The notes beneath the pieces were generated by a model, which worked only from the letters and a program-made list of their open reading frames with translations, searched no databases and had not been told where the DNA came from. This document shows positions 58,690-64,000 of a DNA stretch of 64,000 nucleotides, one piece after another. Origin of the DNA: Solanum dulcamara (taxonomy: Eukaryota > Streptophyta > Magnoliopsida > Solanales > Solanaceae); contig NC_077238.1 in NCBI RefSeq assembly GCF_947179165.1, forward strand, positions 39,795,793 through 39,859,792, written 5' to 3'. Both the position numbers and the translations under genes were made by a program. The first letter of the stretch is position 1; every line of letters starts with the position of its first letter.

Positions 58690-59600
58690 CTCACGAAAAA
58701 CATCATATCTTGATTTAGGAATATTAAAATTACAAGCGGTTTATGGCACTAGAAATTAGACTCAAAGGGCTATATTTCATGTGAAACCACGATCATATTA
58801 TTCCTAAAATATCTCAGGTATATTTTGAAAAACAACCCCCGAGTTCTGGTTTGCTGGCCATCTCTATTTTACTCGGCTTCACAAAAAACTTCATATCTTG
58901 ACTTAAGAATATCGAAATAATGAGTGGTTTGTGGCAATAGAAAGTAGAATCAAAGGGCTACTTCTCTCGCGGAAACCAAGATCATATTATTTCTAAATTA
59001 TCTCAGGTATAGTTTTAAAAACAACCCTCGAGTTTTGGTTTGTTGGCCATCTCTGTTTTATGCGGCTTCACGAAAAACCTCATATCTTGACTTTGAAATA
59101 TCAAAATGACGAGCAGTTTCGTGGCACTGGAAAGTAGACTCAAAGAGCTATGACTAACATGGGAACCACGATCAGATTATTCCTAAATTATCTCATGTAT
59201 ATTTTTGAATACAACCCTTGAGTTTTGGTTCACTGGTCGTCTCTATTTTACGCGGCTTCACGAAAAACTTCATATTTTGACTTAGGAATATCAAAATCAT
59301 GAGTGGTTTACGGCGTTGGAAAGTAGACTCAAAGGGATATGTTATATGTGGAAACCATGATCAGATTATCCTTAAATTAGCCCGCGTATATTTTTGAAAA
59401 CCACCTTTGAGTTCTAATTCGCTGATCATCTCTTGTTTTATGCAGCTTTACGGAAAATATCATATCTTGACTTAGGAATATCGTAATCATGAGCGGTTTA
59501 GGCATTGGAAAGTAGACTCAAAGGTTTATGTCTCACGTGAAAACCACAATCAGATTGTTCCTAAATCATCCTAGGTAATTTTCTGAGTTCAGCTTATGAA
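58690..59600 (+). repeat. Tandem array 1, five ~189-bp units
   Basis: The phrase CATATCTTGACTTAGGAATA (or a close variant) recurs at 58,704, 58,892, 59,081, 59,271 and 59,461, spacings 188-190 bp. Each unit includes the 60-bp block ending GGAAAGTAGACTC. It then runs through a GAAACCACGATCAGATTATT phrase and closes with CGGCTTCACGAAAAAC. Confidence 0.93.
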
Positions 59601-59769
59601 TCTTAATATGATGTTTTCATCAGCTTTGTACAACTTCATCTTTTTGCTTAACCCTTTCGGCAGATCTTCAAACAAAGATAATATAATTACACCTTTCTGT
59701 GAGTAAGATGAACTTTCGTGATCTCAAATCGCCATATCCTCACTTGAGATATCGAACGACAAGCAAGAT

Positions 59770-62700
59770 CCACATGCTAAGGTCCTCTCTTTGGCGGTCC
59801 ACACTCCAGTGATTGGCGCCTTCTCTCTTGATAGAGGATCACCTGCCGAATCCCTTCATCTTGCCAAATGGTTACTAAAGGAGGCAATTGACGCTCTCTA
59901 CTTTAATAATCCTATTAGCACCACTACTTTTATTCAGTAATCGTCTACACATGATAAGGAAGTTGATGCTATTTTTCCCAAAATTTTTGACAAAGGTCTC
60001 ACCTCATGGAGTTATCCTCAATTTGGTTTCGGCGAATTTTGATATACGACTCGCTATTTGGAATGGGAAGAAGATGTTCTTAGCTGTAACAAGAAGGAGT
60101 TGGAGAACATCAATGTATATGACGCCATCTTTGCCTCTTTATTCACATATAACATCAACGAGAATGTATTGCGGGCCTTCTGTGAACTTTGGCATTCATC
60201 GACTATCACTATGTGTGTTGGCATTGGTGAGCTCTCTATTTCATTGTGGGTTATGCGCATGATTGGAGGACTTCCTTTCCATGGAGATTTCTATGATGAA
60301 GTCGTACCTTCGGCCCAAAAATTGACACAAGCAAATCAACAAGGAAAGTCATTTTTTCCTAAAACTTGTGCCTACTTATTTTCAGCATTTTATTGACTTT
60401 TAGAGGGTGCGTCTCAGGAGGTGTCTGTCCATGATTGGGTGAATTTATTAGTCAAAGGAGCAGACAAGTATAAAGAGCATCCACCACAAGTGTCTAAGCA
60501 GTGAGCTAGACCAAGATCAAGTCATAATCCTTAAGGCTATATTTATATGTCATTTTTACCATGAACTGAGGAAGAGAGCGTTCCTTTCATTGAGGGTGTG
60601 GAGGGGTCTCTTAGAGAAGAGATGAATTTAGCTGCTTTTCTCGCCTGCTGGCTTTGTAAGTTTGCTTTTCCAACTAACAAAATTGACACCATCCGTCCAA
60701 GTGTTTTCAAGGTTTCAAGCTTGATGGCTCATAGGGAGAAGTTCGCACTAGCAATACCCATCTTGGCGAGTATCTAAAAAGGCTTGAAAGATATTTCATC
60801 TTCATCAAACTTAAGTGAGAGCGACATAATTTTTCCTATACATTATGCCTGTGGATGGATTGGTTGTTATTTTGACACTTACTATCAAGCCAATCGTCAT
60901 TAGAGTGCTGCTCATATGTGTAAGATTGGTGGAGAGAGAATGGCTAAATACTTCAACCTTGTAGATGTGCGATGACTATTTCAAATGTGAATATTCACCA
61001 TCTTCACCATCTGGCCATGCTACAGCCTAAAGAGTTGTTTATCGTAGATAGCGGAGACTTGTCTAGCTCTTGGAATGATTATTTCATTAGCCTTCGCTCG
61101 AGTTATGTCACCATTAGACGTGATAACCACCTTGTTACGTAGCCTTACAACCCTCATAGGTTTAGTTGTCAATTTGGATTCAATCAAGACTTACCTGGTA
61201 ACTTCATTGAACGACAATCTAACGGCACACTACAAGAATTAGTACAGCTTTGGGATTCCTGCACTCACATTGGTAGTTCCTCAATAATTATCATACCACC
61301 ACGTCCTGATAGGCCTTTAAAGACCTGTAGATATGAAAAGTGGTGGTCAACTGGTCGAACAAACCCTGCTGGGAAGAACAAAATTATCTTAAAATGTTCA
61401 AAGCGTGATGACACTGAAGAATCATCTAAAGTTCGCCACTTTCATACACAAGATCAAAATAAGTCCTCCTATTCTTCTCTTGTTAAGTCACAGGCAAGCC
61501 GGTCATCTAAGTCTTCGACTTCAAAAGCTATGTCAGTGCGAAATAGGGATGGAGCTTAGCTTCTTTCATCAACATCAAAAATGGGTATCACACCTTCTTT
61601 GGTGCCGGACAACACTTGCAAGAGAAAAGATCCTCCTATTTTATCTGAGAACGCTTGTGGGAAGATTTTGATCGAAGTATTTTCCAAAGACAAGACTTCA
61701 GTTACCCTTTTGGATGAGGTCGTAGATGCCAATGGAGACACCAGCTAGATAGAAGTTAATTTGGAACAAGACTAACAATGGAATCATAAAAGAAAGAAGG
61801 TAAAAGATCAAGATGCTGCACCCATTGACTTGGACACCGTCACTATAGATAGTGAGACATTTTTTGTCGATTCTCCTAGCTCCATTATGCCATTGCCTAA
61901 ACTCGCAGAACAAGTAAAATCTCTTTTCTTCCTTTTTTTCTCTTTACTTCATTTATTTTACTCTTTGTTAACCTCTTTTTTTTTGAAGTTGGGTATCAAG
62001 GCGCATCTGCTAACATATTTAGTGATATTTTTGATGAAGATGGTACTACGAGCCCAAGATGCCTAGATATATCTCTACTTCCTCCTCCAGAAGCTTTGGA
62101 AAATAAAGTAGAAGTTGCAACTACTCCAGTCACATCTTCAAATACTTTTGTTTCTTCTTCATGCTTTTCACCACCTACTGCCCCTAATTTCGAACCACAA
62201 GAGATGATTTCTACTTTCAAGATGCATTATGTTTCCAAGATGTGAGGTGCCTTGTGCGATTGAGTGACAAGATTCTCCTTTGATTCTCGAAATAACTTTT
62301 TTAAAGTTAAAAAATGGTGTCAACTTGATTCCAGAAGAGGTCAAAGGGACTAATACCATCAATACTTCTATTTTGGAGGGTTCTGTTAAAGCTTTTATCG
62401 ATACATATGAGGAGTATGACACCATGAAATTGTCTTCATCTCATAAAATGACCAAAAAATCCCACCAAAAATTGCTCTCTGATGGGCAACAACGTCTTAT
62501 TGATGCAAAGGAGGAAAGCACAAAAGCAAACAGGCGCATGGAGGATCTTCGAGAAACTCTTGCAAAAGTTGATGCATAATTGAAAACTCTGTCTGCGAAG
62601 TAGAAGAAGGCCATTGCACGTATAGAGGAACAAAAGAAACAGTTATCTAAAAGCCAAGAGAAGATATCACTTTTGAAGGCGAGATTCAAGCCATTGAGGA

Positions 62701-62805
62701 GAGCCGTCCATTGTCTGAAGATGAAGCGGAAAAGTTATCCAAATTGGAAGAGGCCGTTGATACGAGTCGCCAACAAATCCTAGAATTCAAACCTTTTTCA
62801 TAGTT
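59770..62805 (+). pseudogene. Transposon-type plant mobile domain (PMD) gene, decayed
   Basis: Recognisable PMD protein (aminotransferase-like plant mobile domain, PF10536-type). Blocks in order: YLEWEEDVL (60,055), FGEMSISLWDLHELAG-like text ELSISLWVMRMIGGLPFHGD (60,230), FYDEVVPSAQKLT (60,290), HNP after ARPRS (60,510), FLACWLCKFAFP (60,637), RPSVFKVSSLMA and ALAIPILASI (60,690-60,775), and the tail block YNPHRFSCQFGFNQDLPGNF (61,145-61,205). A coiled-coil-like C-terminus follows (LIDAKEESTKANRRMEDLRE, 62,500). Many stops and frame changes. Chromosomal PMD genes (MAIN/MAIL) act in the nucleus in silencing and genome stability; PMD genes of this HNP/PHRFSRQFGF type are usually transposon cargo. 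Flanked by two related 189-bp arrays. No transposase or integrase is visible in the window. Confidence 0.85.
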
Positions 62806-63029
62806 TAGATTCTTGCTTATGATTTTTTTTCTTTTTATTGCTTATCATGATGTAGTGACATTTCTTTCTTGGAACAATTATATCATCGCTTTATTTTAAT
62901 ATGAATCGTTTCACTTTGAAATTAATATCTTCTCTTTTTTTTTGAATGAACATAACTGATGAATCTGCCCCCATCGTAAATAATCTTTAAGGTTTGTTGA
63001 TAATTTGTATCCGACACTATGCAGATTTT
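62806..63029. other. Non-coding spacer between PMD tail and array 2
   Basis: AT-rich, no coding text recognised. Probably 3' untranslated or spacer sequence of the PMD-bearing unit. Confidence 0.5.
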
Positions 63030-63780
63030 CTTTTTGTACCACACTAGTTTTCAGCTTGTGACCTTGTAGTATAAAATTCATAACTCGGTGTAGGATTGTC
63101 GGAATCATGAGATTCTTGTTTAATTGGAAAGAATACTTCAAGAACTACAATATATGTAAAAATCACGGCGATAGCACTTGTGGATTAGTACAGATTTCGT
63201 TTTGAAGTCAGCTTATAAATCTGCCTTGCACGTTCCTTCAGCTTTGTGCGGCCGTGGTAGAAAATTCATAACTCGGCATAGGTTTGTCAAAATCATGAGA
63301 TTCTTATTTATTTGGGAAGAAGACTTCAAGAAATACAATATATATAAAAATCACAGCCATAGGACTTGTGGATTAGTACAGATTTCATTTTGAAGTCAGC
63401 TTATAAATCTGCCTTGCTCGTTCCTTCAGCTTTGCGCGGCCATGGTAGAAAATTCATAACTCGCCATAGGATTGTCGGAATCATGATATTCTTATTTATT
63501 AGGAAAGAAGACTTCAAGAACTAGAATATATATGAAAAATCACAGCCATAGGACTTGTGTATTAGTACAGATTTTGTCTTGAAGTCATCTGACCATTCTA
63601 CCGTGCTTGGTTCTTCAGCTTTGCACGTCCGTGATAGAAAATTCATAACTCAAAGTAGGAGCGCCAAAATTATGCGATTCTTGTTCCATAGAAAGAAGAC
63701 TCCAATAACTACATTAAATGTAAAAAAAATCACATCAATAGAACCTAAGGATCGGCATTGATTTTGTTTTGAAATCAGCT
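63030..63780 (+). repeat. Tandem array 2, four ~189-bp units
   Basis: CATAACTCGGCATAGGATTG (or a close variant) recurs at 63,079, 63,267, 63,455 and 63,644, spacings 188, 188 and 189 bp. Units contain GGAAAGAAGACTTCAAGAAC, AGTACAGATTTTGTTTTGAA and TTCAGCTTTGCGCGGCC. Same period and alignable with array 1, but clearly diverged from it. Confidence 0.93.
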
Positions 63781-64000
63781 TATACTCGGATGTCTATATC
63801 TTAAGAACTTATGGTAAACGTCATTCTGGATTTATTCCTTAAATTGATTACTTGTATGGAATGCCGATTTCACACCCTTTCCCACTTTTGCAGAATGTCT
63901 ATATCTTGAATTTGGTGTATTCAAGTTATGAATCATTTGATCCTTTCTAGTCGAGGCTTCTGAAAAGCAACAACTTGGTGCTTCACTTTCCACTTTCGTC
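63781..64000. other. Window end, non-coding
   Basis: Continues without a recognised gene. ATGTCTATATCTTAA and ATGTCTATATCTTGA recur at 63,790 and 63,895, perhaps decayed units of array 2. Confidence 0.4.

Noticed and set aside
59888..60262. 124-codon plus-strand frame in the PMD region
   Set aside because: Out of frame with the PMD text (YLEWEEDVLSCN...), which carries the conserved motifs.

Overview
The window looks like nuclear heterochromatin of a flowering plant, most likely Solanaceae. It holds a TS-type SINE with a TTG-repeat tail, Tekay/Del-like Ty3/gypsy elements whose LTRs run TGTCACG...TGTTACA, and long stretches of nested, mutated transposons in AT-rich DNA. I see no intact cellular gene, tRNA or rRNA gene. 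Almost every reading frame belongs to a decayed mobile element. Two short exon fragments of recognisable host genes are the exception.

Layout. 1-4,990: LTR remnants in inverted arrangement, interrupted by an 844-bp hAT-type MITE with an exact 8-bp target duplication. 5,043-10,343: a 5'-half Tat/Ogre-like gypsy element on the minus strand (LTR, primer-binding site, gag), with a solo LTR inside gag (5-bp duplication CGTGG). 10,396-25,541: an intron-containing Helitron Rep-helicase pseudogene on the plus strand. It is split by a 10.2-kb minus-strand gypsy unit (14,026-24,228) and carries two SINE insertions. 25,542-29,999: AT-rich DNA holding minus-strand exon fragments of a branched-chain aminotransferase and of a PCF11-like cleavage/polyadenylation factor, plus an unidentified exon-like stretch. 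30,000-45,011: an old plus-strand gypsy element. A complete 10,094-bp minus-strand gypsy element (32,883-42,976, duplication TTGAG) is inserted in its chromodomain codons. 45,012-48,490: AT-rich DNA with a local duplication, a hairpin and a palindrome-rich repeat. 48,491-54,613: a 5' LTR and leader of a family-B gypsy element, with a 3,773-bp solo LTR (duplication CATGA) nested in it. 54,614-58,041: minisatellites and LTR pieces with TATA boxes. 58,690-63,780: a transposon-type plant mobile domain (PMD) pseudogene between two tandem arrays of the same ~189-bp period.

How the parts relate. Insertion order can be read from target duplications and from reading frames that rejoin when the insert is removed. 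Three patterns cut across elements. First, a 60-bp block with fixed internal spacing occurs in both PMD-flanking arrays and in two unrelated LTR families. Second, several LTR families share an order of minisatellite, GTAC-containing motif and a small hairpin, usually with a 7-nt loop; the stem covaries between two related LTRs. Third, the gypsy LTR pair of the 10.1-kb element contains a ~700-bp identical tract inside otherwise ~3.8% diverged LTRs. All family assignments come from reading motifs by eye; no database search was run.
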